A stretch of DNA of 64,000 nt from an uncultured Alphaproteobacteria bacterium (GCA_902584635.1 CACIAQ010000001.1:1-64000), one strand, 5' to 3'; counted from the first letter of the stretch, positions 43,755 to 53,956 are shown. The notes: generated from the letters alone by a model not told the origin. Program-made: numbers and translations.

Positions 43755-44645
43755 CCCCCCCCCAATTACTACAACATGCTTTCCATCGGCGATAATTTCC
43801 TTTGTGCCTTTGAGATTCTCGTTGCCAACCCTTCGATTTTGTTGGGGCAAAAAATCCATGGCGAAATGAATTCCATCTGAGTTACGCCCTTCGATCGCTA
43901 GATCACGTGGTTTTTCTGATCCACAAGCTAAAATCACAGCATCATGTTCTTTTATCATATCACTAATTTCAATATCCACACCAAGCTCCACACCACCTTG
44001 AAAATGGACCCCTTCAGCTGATATTTGCTCTAATCTTCTATCGATATGAGTTTTCTCCATTTTAAAATCTGGAATACCGTATCTAAGAAGACCCCCCATC
44101 TTTTTATTTTTTTCGTAAACCACCACATTATGTCCAGCTCTCGATAATTGTTGCGCGGCTGCCAGGCCAGCTGGGCCAGAACCAATTATTCCTATTCTCT
44201 TGTTTGTCTTTCTTGGGTTTACTTGTGGCTTTATCCATCCATTATCCCACGCCTTATCTACTATAGCACACTCTATGGACTTAATTGTTACTGGGGTATC
44301 AACAATATTTAATGTACATGAAGCCTCGCACGGGGCAGGACAAATTCTTCCTGTAAACTCTGGAAAATTGTTAGTTGAATGCAAGTCTTTAGAAGCTTGC
44401 TCCCACTCACCCCGATAGACCAAATCATTCCAATCAGGTATCTGATTATTTACGGGACATCCTTTCAATCCCTTCATATCATGACAAAATGGAATTCCGC
44501 ATTCCATACATCTACTGGCCTGATCTCTTATAGCTTGCTCAGGTAGAGGTACGATAAATTCCTTAAAGTTTCTTATTCTATCTGATGCTGGCCTGTATTT
44601 CCTATCTTGCCTGTCGATCTCTAAAAAACCTGTAACCTTACCCAT
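43731..44645 (-). CDS. gltD: Glutamate synthase small subunit, N-terminal part (frameshifted)
   Basis: 304 aa ending prematurely at a stop after the poly-G run. It has the GltD N terminus [19 protein letters not shown], the 4Fe-4S ligands at Cys46, 49, 54 and 63 and a second set in [11 protein letters not shown], then the FAD motif [20 protein letters not shown] and [11 protein letters not shown]. The conserved [13 protein letters not shown] is disrupted: the frame reads [14 protein letters not shown] then stop. Eight G would restore IGGGDTG; ten are present. GltD transfers electrons from NADPH to GltB. It lies 30 bp after gltB in a gltBD operon. Confidence 0.85.
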   Translation of the reverse strand: MGKVTGFLEIDRQDRKYRPASDRIRNFKEFIVPLPEQAIRDQASRCMECGIPFCHDMKGLKGCPVNNQIPDWNDLVYRGEWEQASKDLHSTNNFPEFTGRICPAPCEASCTLNIVDTPVTIKSIECAIVDKAWDNGWIKPQVNPRKTNKRIGIIGSGPAGLAAAQQLSRAGHNVVVYEKNKKMGGLLRYGIPDFKMEKTHIDRRLEQISAEGVHFQGGVELGVDIEISDMIKEHDAVILACGSEKPRDLAIEGRNSDGIHFAMDFLPQQNRRVGNENLKGTKEIIADGKHVVVIGGGEIRGQIV

Positions 44646-44675
44646 TTTAAATTCCCTTATGTTCCAAAGTATTTG

Positions 44676-47600
44676 CTATTCTGCAGCGACAATATTGTTA
44701 AGCTTTTCTGCCTTTATCTCTTCTAGCGCTCTTCTATATTCAGTAGGCATTACTTTTAAAAATCTAGGTCTATAGTCATCCCAGGCATCAAGTATCGTTT
44801 TTGCTACGTCTGATTTAGTAAGTTTAAAATGTCTCGTTATGAGATTTTTCAGCCTTTCTTCATCATGCCTGGTCATGTCATTCGATATATCCACGCGGCC
44901 ATGGTGCTCAAAATCACCTCCATGATGGTGCTCAGATTCTAGCAAATCATCTTCTTCTGGTACTGGCTCAAGCTCTACCATTGCTAAATTACATCTGTTT
45001 TGGAATGTTCCGTCTTCGTCCAAAACATAAGCGATGCCCCCAGACATACCAGCTGCAAAATTAAGTCCTGTTTTTCCTAAAACTACAACTACGCCACCTG
45101 TCATATATTCACAGCCATGGTCACCCACTCCTTCGACAACTGCCGTAGCTCCAGAGTTCCTAACAGCAAATCTTTCCCCAACGACACCGCTTAAAAAGCA
45201 TTCACCGTCAATAGCACCATAGAGAATTGTATTTCCAGCTATAATGGAATTTTTAGGTATAATTCTTTTCGCCTCTTTTGGTGGATAAGCTACTATTCTT
45301 CCTCCGGAAAGACCTTTTCCAACATAATCATTCGCCTCGCCTTCTACTTCCAAAGTAATACCTCTGGATAACCAGGCTCCAAATGCTTGGCCTGTTGTGC
45401 CCTTGAAATGAATTTTTATTGAATTCTCTGGAAGCCCTTCATGCCCAAAAATACGTGCGACCTCGCCACTCAACATAGCTCCAGTAGATCTATTATAGTT
45501 TTGAATTGGTAAACTTATCCTCACGGGCAACTTCTTTAGCAAGGTATCTTTTGACAATTCAATAAGTTGCCTATCCAAAATATCTTCTATCGGGTGTTGC
45601 TGTTTTTCACAATTATATTTTGGCACACTTTCTCCCATTTTTGGATCAAAGAACAGCTTAGAAAAATCAAGGCCCTTCGCTTTCCAGTGATTGATTGCTT
45701 TTTTCCTATCAAGTACATCAATTTGGCCAATCATTTCATCAAATTTTTTGAACCCGAGTTTGCTCATTAAAACCCGCACTTCTTCCGCTATGAAGAAGAA
45801 AAAATTCACAACATGTTCGGGCATTCCTACAAATCGCTTTCTCAACACTGGGTCTTGGGTTGCGATTCCAACAGGACAAGTATTCAAGTGGCACTTACGC
45901 ATCATAATACAACCTGACGCTATTAATGGTGCAGTAGAAAAACCAAATTCGTCCGCTCCTAGTAATGCTCCAATAATCACATCTCTACCAGTCCTTAATC
46001 CACCATCTACTTGTACAGATATTCGCGATCTTAATTTGTTTTTCATTAAAGTTTGATGTGTTTCTGCCAAACCAAGCTCCCAAGGAGAACCTGCATGTTT
46101 TACAGACGTTAATGGACTTGCGCCTGTGCCGCCCTCCATACCAGAAATAGTTACGTGGTCCGCTTTTGCTTTTGCCACGCCAGCAGCTACTGTGCCAACA
46201 CCAACCTCAGAAACTAGTTTCACAGATATATCCGCTTTTGGATTAACATTTTTAAGATCAAATATGAGTTGAGCCAAATCCTCGATAGAATAGATATCAT
46301 GGTGAGGTGGGGGTGAAATTAGTCCAACACCTCTAGTAGAATGTCGGACCTTTGCAATTACTGCGTCAACTTTATGACCTGGCAACTGACCTCCTTCACC
46401 AGGTTTTGCTCCTTGGGCCATTTTAATCTGGATCATATCAGAATTAACCAAGTATTCAGTTGTGACACCGAATCTACCTGAAGCTACTTGCTTTATTGCA
46501 GATCTTCGGTTGTCTCCATTTTTGTCAACCGAGAAGCGTTCAACCTCCTCGCCACCCTCGCCAGTATTCGATTTTCCTTCAATTCTATTCATGGCTATTG
46601 CCAGATTCTCATGTGCCTCCGCGGATATTGATCCATAAGACATTGCGCCAGTGGCAAATCTTTTTACAATTTCTTTAGCAGGCTCAACCTCATCGATTTT
46701 TACTACTCTCCGCCCAGTTTCGCCAGCATCTTTGAGTCTGAACAACCCTCTTATGGTAAATAGCCTTTCCTCTTGTTCATCCATAGACTTACTATATTCC
46801 TTGAAAGTATCAAACGAATTGCTTCTTACAGCATGTTGAAGATTAGTAATCTCATCGGAACTCCAAGCGTGTACTTCTCCTCTTTTTCGAACTGCGTAAT
46901 CACCTCCGACATCCAGTGAATCCCTTAAGACCTCTAGGTTTGAGTAGGCTTCGTCATGTCTTGTAATAGTCTCCTTAGCTATTTCATTTAAGCCAACACC
47001 GCTAATTTGCGTCGATGTTCCCTTAAAATAATCTCTAACAAAATCTTCTGACAAGCCGACTGCATCAAAAATTTGTGCTCCACAGTACGATTGATAGGTT
47101 GAAATACCCATCTTTGACATAACTTTCAGTAGTCCCTTATTGATCGACTTTATATATCGGCTCACCGCTTCAATTTCACTTACATCTTTAGACAACATAT
47201 CTTTTTGTTGAAGATCCAATATAGTGTCAAAAGCCAAATATGGGTTTATAGCCTCGGCTCCATACCCAGCTAGCACTGCAAAATGATGAACCTCTCTCGG
47301 TTCTGCTGACTCTACAACTAACCCCACAGCCGTTCGCAACCCCTTTCTAATCAAATAGTGGTGTACCGCCGCAACAGCCAAAAGAGCGGGCAAAGCTATC
47401 CTATTCTTTCCAAACTGCCTGTCTGATAGCACAATAATGTTTCCACCCTCTTTGACTACTTGTTCTGACTTTCTACATAGGCCTTCCAAACACTCCTCAA
47501 AACCTTCAGATCCAATACTCTTATCAAAAGTTGTATCTAATACTCTTGATACAAAATGATTGTCACCAATTTCACTGATCCTCCTGATCTTCTGCATATC

Positions 47601-49397
47601 CTCATTTGTTAATATCGGCTGTTTAACCTCTAGTCTTTTCACGTCCCCCAAAGATTTATTATCAAAAATATTAGGTCGTGGGCCAATGAAAGAAACTAAA
47701 CTCATAACCGTTTCCTCGCGAATTGGATCAATTGGTGGATTAGTTACCTGTGCAAAATTTTGTTTGAAATATGTGTATAGTAACTTTTTTTTGTTTGATA
47801 TCGCAGAAATCGGTGTATCAGTACCCATCGAACCAATAGCTTCCTGACCGGTTACGGCCATTGGTGACATAAGGGTCCTTAGGTCTTCTTGCGTGTAACC
47901 AAAAGCTTTCTGGCCTGAGTATAAACTTGCTTTCGATAAGGAAGCTTTCTGTATTCCATCTGACTCTAAATCCTCGAGGACAATCTGGGTTTTATTTAAA
48001 ATACCTTCATAATCGAGCTCATTGATAAGCCCTGCTTTTATTTCTTCGTCTGACGTAATCTTTCCAGCCTCCATATCGATTAAAAGCATTTTTCCAGGTT
48101 GCAATCGCCACTTTGTTATCACTTTGCTCTCATCTACTGGCAAAGTTCCTGCTTCTGAGGCTAAGACAACAGTGTCATCGTCAGATACAAAATATCTTGC
48201 TGGTCTCAATCCATTTCTATCAAGTGTTGCTCCAATTTTTTTTCCATCTGTAAAAGCAATAGCAGCTGGACCGTCCCAAGGCTCCATAATAGAAGCATGA
48301 AACTCATAAAACGATCTCCGCTTTCTATCCATGAGGGTATTTCCGGCCCAAGCTTCTGGGATCAACATCATTGAAGCATGATGAAGCGGATAGCCTCCCT
48401 GATAGAGTAATTCAAGAGCGTTGTCGAAAGATGCTGTGTCTGATTGACCCTCTCTTGTAATTGGCCATATTTGGTTCAAACTTTCACCCAAGAGATCTGA
48501 CTTTAAGCTCTCTTGCCTAGCTGCCATCCAATTTACATTGCCTCTGCTGGTATTTATTTCACCATTATGTGCCACCATTCTATAGGGATGAGCTAACCTC
48601 CATGAAGGAAAAGTATTTGTGGAAAATCGCTGATGCACCAGTGATAGAGCAGAGACATATCGCTCATCTTTTAAGTCTCGGTAGTATTTAGCCAATTGAT
48701 CAGCCAAAAACATCCCCTTATATACAACAGTCCTACATGATAGCGAAACTGCATAATATGAGTCTTCATTACCTAATTTTTCATAAATTCGGTTAGTCGT
48801 TCTCTTTCTTAATATATAGAGGCTTCTTTCAAAGTCTTGTTCCTTCATCCCCGCAGGTTTACTAAAAAAACCTTGCACATGCTTAGGTTCAGATTCACGA
48901 ATCTCTTTGTCCTTAGACAAACATGCATTACTTACAGGAACATCACGCCAACCCAAGAGACTTATGCCTTGTTCCTCACTGAGGTTCTTAATCACTTTTT
49001 TTATCAGCATATTATTTTTAATTCCTCTTGGAAAAAAAAACATACCAACACCATAATTACCAGGGGTGGGAAGCTTCACTTTCAATTTTTCCATTTCATT
49101 CAGATAAAGCTCGTGAGGTATTTGTGTTAGCATCCCAGCCCCGTCTCCCACTAAAGGATCCGCCCCGGTAGCACCCCTATGCTCAAGATTCTCAAGGATA
49201 TAAATCCCTTTCTGGATAATGTTGTGGCTCTTTACACCTTTTATATTTGCAATAAAACCTAGACCACAAGAATCGTGTTCTTTGCTAGGATCGTAGAGCC
49301 CTTCCTTTTTATTTCGTTTTCTTTTAAAAATCTTCATATTCTCAATAATCGGTTTTTTTAAAATTTGTTTGAAATGATTTTTTAATATAGTTTTCAT
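44676..49397 (-). CDS. gltB: Glutamate synthase (NADPH) large subunit
   Basis: 1573 aa from the track start; the ATG at 49337 is also plausible and would shorten the propeptide to about 20 residues. The N-terminal nucleophile Cys is in KEHDSCGLGFIANIKG. The central and FMN domains include EGKSNTGEGGEE, KIAMQGAKPGEGGQLPGHKV-type sequence, and ISPPPHHDIYSIEDLAQLI. The 3Fe-4S ligands are in CIMMRKCHLNTCPVGIATQ. The C-terminal GXGXG beta-helix has MTGGVVVVLGKTGLNFAAGMSGGIAYV. It makes two glutamates from glutamine and 2-oxoglutarate, working with GltD 30 bp downstream. Confidence 0.96.
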   Translation of the reverse strand: MKTILKNHFKQILKKPIIENMKIFKRKRNKKEGLYDPSKEHDSCGLGFIANIKGVKSHNIIQKGIYILENLEHRGATGADPLVGDGAGMLTQIPHELYLNEMEKLKVKLPTPGNYGVGMFFFPRGIKNNMLIKKVIKNLSEEQGISLLGWRDVPVSNACLSKDKEIRESEPKHVQGFFSKPAGMKEQDFERSLYILRKRTTNRIYEKLGNEDSYYAVSLSCRTVVYKGMFLADQLAKYYRDLKDERYVSALSLVHQRFSTNTFPSWRLAHPYRMVAHNGEINTSRGNVNWMAARQESLKSDLLGESLNQIWPITREGQSDTASFDNALELLYQGGYPLHHASMMLIPEAWAGNTLMDRKRRSFYEFHASIMEPWDGPAAIAFTDGKKIGATLDRNGLRPARYFVSDDDTVVLASEAGTLPVDESKVITKWRLQPGKMLLIDMEAGKITSDEEIKAGLINELDYEGILNKTQIVLEDLESDGIQKASLSKASLYSGQKAFGYTQEDLRTLMSPMAVTGQEAIGSMGTDTPISAISNKKKLLYTYFKQNFAQVTNPPIDPIREETVMSLVSFIGPRPNIFDNKSLGDVKRLEVKQPILTNEDMQKIRRISEIGDNHFVSRVLDTTFDKSIGSEGFEECLEGLCRKSEQVVKEGGNIIVLSDRQFGKNRIALPALLAVAAVHHYLIRKGLRTAVGLVVESAEPREVHHFAVLAGYGAEAINPYLAFDTILDLQQKDMLSKDVSEIEAVSRYIKSINKGLLKVMSKMGISTYQSYCGAQIFDAVGLSEDFVRDYFKGTSTQISGVGLNEIAKETITRHDEAYSNLEVLRDSLDVGGDYAVRKRGEVHAWSSDEITNLQHAVRSNSFDTFKEYSKSMDEQEERLFTIRGLFRLKDAGETGRRVVKIDEVEPAKEIVKRFATGAMSYGSISAEAHENLAIAMNRIEGKSNTGEGGEEVERFSVDKNGDNRRSAIKQVASGRFGVTTEYLVNSDMIQIKMAQGAKPGEGGQLPGHKVDAVIAKVRHSTRGVGLISPPPHHDIYSIEDLAQLIFDLKNVNPKADISVKLVSEVGVGTVAAGVAKAKADHVTISGMEGGTGASPLTSVKHAGSPWELGLAETHQTLMKNKLRSRISVQVDGGLRTGRDVIIGALLGADEFGFSTAPLIASGCIMMRKCHLNTCPVGIATQDPVLRKRFVGMPEHVVNFFFFIAEEVRVLMSKLGFKKFDEMIGQIDVLDRKKAINHWKAKGLDFSKLFFDPKMGESVPKYNCEKQQHPIEDILDRQLIELSKDTLLKKLPVRISLPIQNYNRSTGAMLSGEVARIFGHEGLPENSIKIHFKGTTGQAFGAWLSRGITLEVEGEANDYVGKGLSGGRIVAYPPKEAKRIIPKNSIIAGNTILYGAIDGECFLSGVVGERFAVRNSGATAVVEGVGDHGCEYMTGGVVVVLGKTGLNFAAGMSGGIAYVLDEDGTFQNRCNLAMVELEPVPEEDDLLESEHHHGGDFEHHGRVDISNDMTRHDEERLKNLITRHFKLTKSDVAKTILDAWDDYRPRFLKVMPTEYRRALEEIKAEKLNNIVAAE

Positions 49398-49512
49398 GAA
49401 AAGAAAAGAAAGTTTATAGTTTGAATTATTTACAATTTTCTTTACAAAAAAAATTTAGAAAAAACATTACGGTTTGTTGTACATTCTCTGAATTGACATT
49501 TATCTTTTAAAT

Positions 49513-50304
49513 ATGAGCATTTTTCACGTTTTCTTTTTGTCTCTTATTCAAGGAGCAACAGAGTTTCTACCAGTATCATCTTCTGCACATCTGGTTCTTT
49601 ATAACCAATTTGTTATTGGTCTTCAGGATAATTTAGGCCTAGATATCGCTGTTCATTTCGGTAGCTTAATGGCAGTTATCTTACTACTCGTTAAACCATT
49701 AAAAGAAAACACTAATGACTTTTTGGAAAAAAATGGCGTGAAAAGATCTCTGTTTTTATTGTTTTTAGCGACACTTCCTCTAATATCCATGGGTTTATTC
49801 TTAGAGTATGCACGTCTTATTGATTTATCAAGACAAATAGAAATCATTGCTTTCACAAATATAATATTTGCTTTTTTACTTTTTTTGTCAGACAGAAAAA
49901 AAAGCAGGCGCAAGCTTTCAAATATTTCAACAAGAGATATTTTGGTTATTGGTATCTGGCAATCTTTTGCAGTCTTTCCTGGTACAAGCAGATCGGGAGC
50001 CTCAATAACAGGTGCTCGTTTTTTAAGCTACAACAGAAAAGACTCCATAATAATATCAGTAGTACTTAGTGTACCCGCGATAGCAATTTCTAGTGGCTAT
50101 GTTGCCTTAAAATTTTTTAATAATGAAAGTAAAATCGATGTTTATCTTACTATCTATGCAACGCTATTCTCGTTCATTTTTTCCTATTTAGTCCTAAAGT
50201 TCTTTATAAGATTAGGGGAAAGTTTTTCTTTCACTCCTTATGTAATCTACCGCATCTTGCTCGGGTTAACTTTATTTACCCTTATATATGTTAAGTTCGA
50301 TTGA
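49513..50304 (+). CDS. uppP: Undecaprenyl-diphosphate phosphatase (BacA type)
   Basis: 263 aa integral membrane protein. The two conserved motifs are present: QGATEFLPVSSSAHLVL at about residues 14-30 and FPGTSRSGASITGARFL near 157-173. It dephosphorylates undecaprenyl diphosphate to recycle the lipid carrier for peptidoglycan synthesis. It is divergent from gltB, and its 3' end overlaps the NDUFA9-like gene by 14 bp; uppP next to that gene is a common alphaproteobacterial arrangement. Confidence 0.96.
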   Translation: MSIFHVFFLSLIQGATEFLPVSSSAHLVLYNQFVIGLQDNLGLDIAVHFGSLMAVILLLVKPLKENTNDFLEKNGVKRSLFLLFLATLPLISMGLFLEYARLIDLSRQIEIIAFTNIIFAFLLFLSDRKKSRRKLSNISTRDILVIGIWQSFAVFPGTSRSGASITGARFLSYNRKDSIIISVVLSVPAIAISSGYVALKFFNNESKIDVYLTIYATLFSFIFSYLVLKFFIRLGESFSFTPYVIYRILLGLTLFTLIYVKFD

Positions 50305-51223
50305 AGCGGGAAACGATCTTCGGTAGAATAATGCTGAGCTTTTTTGGAACTATTCCTATATCTGAGAACTTTTCTGCGCCACTACTTACTAGATTGTCAC
50401 TTTCTAGGCTCTTAACCTGTGCCAAAGTTAAAATGGGAGGCACAAAACCGCCCGATATTACGCGAAAAAAGTCGTTTATTGAAGCAATTATCTTTGCTGG
50501 TAAAAAAGGAATTTTTAATATGATTCTCCTTCGTTTTATTTCAATCAATAACATACCAATAAGTTCTTTGAATGCGTATATGTCATCTCCACCTAATTCT
50601 AGATATCTTTTGTTTTGATTAGTCTCGATCAGTAGACTAACGGCTTTGGCGACATCGTCGACATACACTGGCTGGAACTGAGTATTCGGCCCTACAACTG
50701 GAATAAATGGACTAATCGATGATAGTTCTGCAAACCTATTAAAAAATGTGTCTTCACTTCCAAATATTAACGAAGGTCTAATAATGTTGGCCTTTGGAAA
50801 GTTCTCGAGAACAGCTTCTTCGCCTATCCCTTTTGACTTAAGTAGTTGACTGTTCGAATTGGAGGACGCTCCCAAAGAGGATATATGAATGAATTGATTT
50901 ACTCTTTCCTTTTTTGCAGATTCAGCCAAATTTCTAGCGGCACTAACGTGAAGGTTTTTAAAAGACTGTGAACTTGTTTCAAAAAAAGTTGCTACACAAT
51001 TAATTACGCAATCGGATCCCTTTACATAATCTTGGAGACTTTTTTCATCTTTTATGTCGCCTCTGAGCAACTCTATTTGGCCCACTTTACCATATACTTT
51101 GAGAAAAAGAGCCTCATTAGGCTTTCTTACTACCGCTCTGATGAAATAGCCTTTTGAGGCTAGCTGCCTAACTATATACCTTCCCAAGAAGCCAGATCCG
51201 CCGAAAACAGTAACTAAATTCAT
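50291..51223 (-). CDS. Complex I NDUFA9-family NAD(P)-binding protein
   Basis: The track start at 51280 is probably upstream; the ATG at 51223 has AGGGA about 9 bases ahead and starts MNLVTVFGGSGFLGRYIV, the true N terminus, giving 310 aa. The Rossmann motif GGSGFLG is followed by VRGD-like LLRGDIKDEKSL and HISSLGASSNSNSQLLKSKG, with RPSLIFGSEDTFFN and GPNTQFQPVYVDDVA. It belongs to the atypical SDR group that includes mitochondrial NDUFA9, which binds NADPH as an accessory subunit of complex I. Whether it joins complex I here is unproven. It is convergent with uppP and divergent from rnd. Confidence 0.88.
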   Translation of the reverse strand: MNLVTVFGGSGFLGRYIVRQLASKGYFIRAVVRKPNEALFLKVYGKVGQIELLRGDIKDEKSLQDYVKGSDCVINCVATFFETSSQSFKNLHVSAARNLAESAKKERVNQFIHISSLGASSNSNSQLLKSKGIGEEAVLENFPKANIIRPSLIFGSEDTFFNRFAELSSISPFIPVVGPNTQFQPVYVDDVAKAVSLLIETNQNKRYLELGGDDIYAFKELIGMLLIEIKRRRIILKIPFLPAKIIASINDFFRVISGGFVPPILTLAQVKSLESDNLVSSGAEKFSDIGIVPKKLSIILPKIVSRFNRT

Positions 51224-51345
51224 TAAATTGTCCCTAATGCTTTGATATGCGTACGATAGAGTATTTTTTCTACATATCATTAAAAATTTACAAATTCTTT
51301 GAAATTAATATAAAAAAAAGCTTAAATAAATTTTTTAAGGTAAAA

Positions 51346-51957
51346 ATGACAGTCTCTATATATAAAAACGACATTCCCGCAAATTTAGAGCTTGGTAGCG
51401 AGATAGCAGTAGACACAGAAACTATGGGCTTAAAGTTTGGTAGGGACAGATTGTGTTTAGTTCAAATAGCAAACAGTAAGGGTTCAGTTTATCTTATTCA
51501 GATTGACAAATATCAGCATAACGCTCCTAATTTGGCAGAGGTAATGAAAAATGAAAAAATAGTTAAAATTTTTCACTATGCCAGATTTGACATTGGTGTT
51601 CTTAATAAAAACTTACACTTTATGACGCGCAACATTTATTGTACAAAAATAGCATCAAAACTAGGAAGGACTTTCTCTCAGAGCCATGGGCTTAAGAACC
51701 TTGTAAAAGAAATATTGTCCATTGATATTTCTAAAGAACAACAGTCATCATATTGGGGAGCAGAAGTTTTAAGTGAGAATCAAATTAATTATGCAAAACA
51801 AGATGTTCTGTATTTACACAAAATCAAAGAACACCTAGACAAAATTTTGATACACGAAGATAGATATGACATTTTCCAGAAAACATGCGATTTCCTACCC
51901 ATAAGATGCCAATTAGATAATATGGGTTGGGAAGATATAGACCCTTTCTCTCATTAA
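51346..51957 (+). CDS. rnd: Ribonuclease D, short form
   Basis: The track ORF starts at 51247, but the ATG at 51346 has AAGG about 7 bases upstream and begins MTVSIYKNDIPANLELG, giving 203 aa. The DEDDy exonuclease motifs are present: AVDTETMG (Asp and Glu), FHYARFDIGVL (Asp) and YAKQDVLYL (Tyr and Asp). It lacks the HRDC domains of E. coli RNase D, as is usual for alphaproteobacterial short forms. It trims RNA 3' ends. It is followed by lptC, the conserved rnd-lptC-lptA-lptB arrangement. Confidence 0.93.
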   Translation: MTVSIYKNDIPANLELGSEIAVDTETMGLKFGRDRLCLVQIANSKGSVYLIQIDKYQHNAPNLAEVMKNEKIVKIFHYARFDIGVLNKNLHFMTRNIYCTKIASKLGRTFSQSHGLKNLVKEILSIDISKEQQSSYWGAEVLSENQINYAKQDVLYLHKIKEHLDKILIHEDRYDIFQKTCDFLPIRCQLDNMGWEDIDPFSH

Positions 51958-52027
51958 TTTTTTGAATATATGCTAAAAATCGTGGTGAATAAATTTCATT
52001 TCCAAAGAACAGAATTTATAATAACAG

Positions 52028-52624
52028 ATGGAAACTGATACAACCCAATATACCAGGCTAGTTTTTTGGCTAAAATTAATGCTTGGATTGAGCGCTGGAC
52101 TTTTGTTTTTAGTAATATTTCAATTCTCTTATTCAAAGAAAGTCGATCCACCTTTTAGCGTTGTGACAAAAGATGTGAGAATCGGGTTGAAATATCAAGC
52201 GCGGGAGACCCATATAACAGGAAATACATCTGACGGTGGTACTTTTGATTTTTATGCAAAGGCGCTAAACCCTAGTCACCAAAATGACAAAACAGTGATA
52301 TTATCAAAGCCGCTGGGCGAAATATCGTTTTCAAGTGATCAAAAGTTTAATTTTTCATCAGATTTCGCTAGCCTCAATTTAGATGCGAAAAATATATTGT
52401 TTAATGGTAACCTTTCGCTTAAAAACTCATGGGGAACGCTTATTAGAACTGAAGAATTAGTTGCAGATTTTGAGAAAAAATTACTGCTTGGACCTAAGAG
52501 GATAACAGTGAAATCTGAATTTGGTTCTTTAGCAAGTGGGCGGATGGAATACTTTTACAGTTCCGCATTGGAAGAAGAAATCTTTTTTAGCGACGGAGTA
52601 ACAGTTGAAATATTTGTTGACTAA
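52028..52624 (+). CDS. lptC: LPS export protein LptC
   Basis: 198 aa with a single N-terminal membrane anchor (LVFWLKLMLGLSAGLLFLVIFQF, about residues 11-33) and a periplasmic beta-rich domain. Sequence identity is hard to judge by eye, but the position directly before lptA and lptB, length and topology identify it. LptC links the inner-membrane LptBFG transporter to periplasmic LptA. Its 3' end overlaps lptA by about 20 bp. Confidence 0.88.
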   Translation: METDTTQYTRLVFWLKLMLGLSAGLLFLVIFQFSYSKKVDPPFSVVTKDVRIGLKYQARETHITGNTSDGGTFDFYAKALNPSHQNDKTVILSKPLGEISFSSDQKFNFSSDFASLNLDAKNILFNGNLSLKNSWGTLIRTEELVADFEKKLLLGPKRITVKSEFGSLASGRMEYFYSSALEEEIFFSDGVTVEIFVD

Positions 52625-53108
52625 AACAGTGTCTATTGAGCCATTGAGGAGGAAATTTTTTTTCTTAATTAATATTGTCCTTTTTTTGATATTACTCCAC
52701 GAGGTTGGAATTTCGTCAGAGATTAAAAGAGAAACAATACGGTTTAGTTCAGACACTGCTCATATTAAAAGGAAAGAAGGTATTTTACGTTTATCAGGTG
52801 ACGTGAATATTGAATATGATAACTATATAATAAAGTCGGATTTTTTGATAGCGAAAACAAAAAGTGTAGATTCGCACGAAGTAAAAATTATTGAGGCAAG
52901 TAAAAATATATATTTTTCGAATAATAAAGATATTTCTGCGAGAGGAGACAAGCTTTTTATGGATTTAGACGAAAAGTTTGTTTCAATAGAAGGCAACGTA
53001 GAGTTTTCTCAAGGTAAATCGGTTATCAGAGCAAAAAAAATAAATGTTGATTTAGTGACAGAAACAGTGGACTTTGAAGGAATTAAAGACTCATTTATAG
53101 AAAACTAG
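52605..53108 (+). CDS. lptA: LPS transport periplasmic protein LptA
   Basis: 167 aa from a TTG; other in-frame TTG codons nearby are possible starts. An N-terminal signal segment (FFFLINIVLFLILLHEVGISS) is followed by an OstA-like beta domain: IRFSSDTAHIKRKEGILRLSGDVNIEYDNYIIKSD with ARGDKLFMDLDEKFVSIEGNVEF. LptA forms the periplasmic bridge that carries LPS to the outer membrane. It overlaps lptC and is followed 10 bp later by lptB. Confidence 0.9.
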   Translation: MKYLLTKTVSIEPLRRKFFFLINIVLFLILLHEVGISSEIKRETIRFSSDTAHIKRKEGILRLSGDVNIEYDNYIIKSDFLIAKTKSVDSHEVKIIEASKNIYFSNNKDISARGDKLFMDLDEKFVSIEGNVEFSQGKSVIRAKKINVDLVTETVDFEGIKDSFIEN

Positions 53109-53118
53109 AGGGAGAGAA

Positions 53119-53883
53119 TTGGCAAAGCCGTATTTAACTGTGGACAACTTCGCCAACAAAGATGTTGGTTTAAGTGTTAAGGGACTAAGAAAGGTTTACA
53201 AATCAAGGCTTGCTCTGATGGATTTTAGTATTTTTGTCACCAGAGGTGAGGTTGTAAGTCTACTAGGACCAAATGGAGCTGGAAAAACAACTGCTTTTAA
53301 CATTATCGCCGGAATACACAGATCAGACGGAGGTTCTATAAGACTAGACGGGGATGAAATTTCTAATCTTCCTATGTATAGAAGAGCAAAATCTGGATTA
53401 GGGTACCTTCCTCAAGAATCGTCTATTTTTAAAGGCCTAACTGTTGAAAAAAATATTGATGCAATATTGGAGCTTAAAATTAGAGATCCAAAGGAGAGAC
53501 GTAAGAAAATTGAAGAACTATTGGGTGAGTTTTCAATAACACATCTTAGGAACGCGAAAGCAGTCAATCTTTCTGGAGGAGAAAGAAGAAGAGTAGAAAT
53601 AGCACGCTGCTTAGCAAGCCAACCTAAGTATATTTTACTTGATGAACCATTTGCAGGAGTGGATCCAATAGCAATTGACGAAATCAGGGGCTTGGTACGT
53701 GAGCTTAAAAATAGAAATATAGGAATTTTAATTACTGATCACAATGTGAGAGAAACTCTGAAAATAGTGGATCGGGCTTACATAATTAACGACGGAAAAA
53801 TTATCAAAAATGGGACTCCCGATTTTGTTATAAGTGATAGAGACGTGAGACGGGTTTATCTAGGTGATAAGTTCGCTCTATAA
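53119..53883 (+). CDS. lptB: LPS export ABC transporter ATPase LptB
   Basis: 254 aa from a TTG with AGGGAGAG about 6 bases upstream. Walker A GPNGAGKTT is near residue 52, the signature LSGGERRRVEIARCLA near 150, and Walker B YILLDEPFAGVDPIA near 172, with the H-loop in ILITDHNVRETL. It powers LPS extraction with LptF and LptG. It follows lptA by 10 bp. In many alphaproteobacteria rpoN and raiA/hpf come next; here ptsN follows directly. Confidence 0.96.
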   Translation: MAKPYLTVDNFANKDVGLSVKGLRKVYKSRLALMDFSIFVTRGEVVSLLGPNGAGKTTAFNIIAGIHRSDGGSIRLDGDEISNLPMYRRAKSGLGYLPQESSIFKGLTVEKNIDAILELKIRDPKERRKKIEELLGEFSITHLRNAKAVNLSGGERRRVEIARCLASQPKYILLDEPFAGVDPIAIDEIRGLVRELKNRNIGILITDHNVRETLKIVDRAYIINDGKIIKNGTPDFVISDRDVRRVYLGDKFAL

Positions 53884-53956
53884 AAAATTTTATAAAACTC
53901 TAGAAAAAAGAAAATTTTTAATGTAACGTTCAGCGATTAACGGGGGATTGTTTCAA

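Noticed and set aside
49493-49512. TTGACA upstream of uppP as a -35 box
   Set aside because: The matching -10 would fall inside the coding sequence, so it is unlikely to be the uppP promoter.
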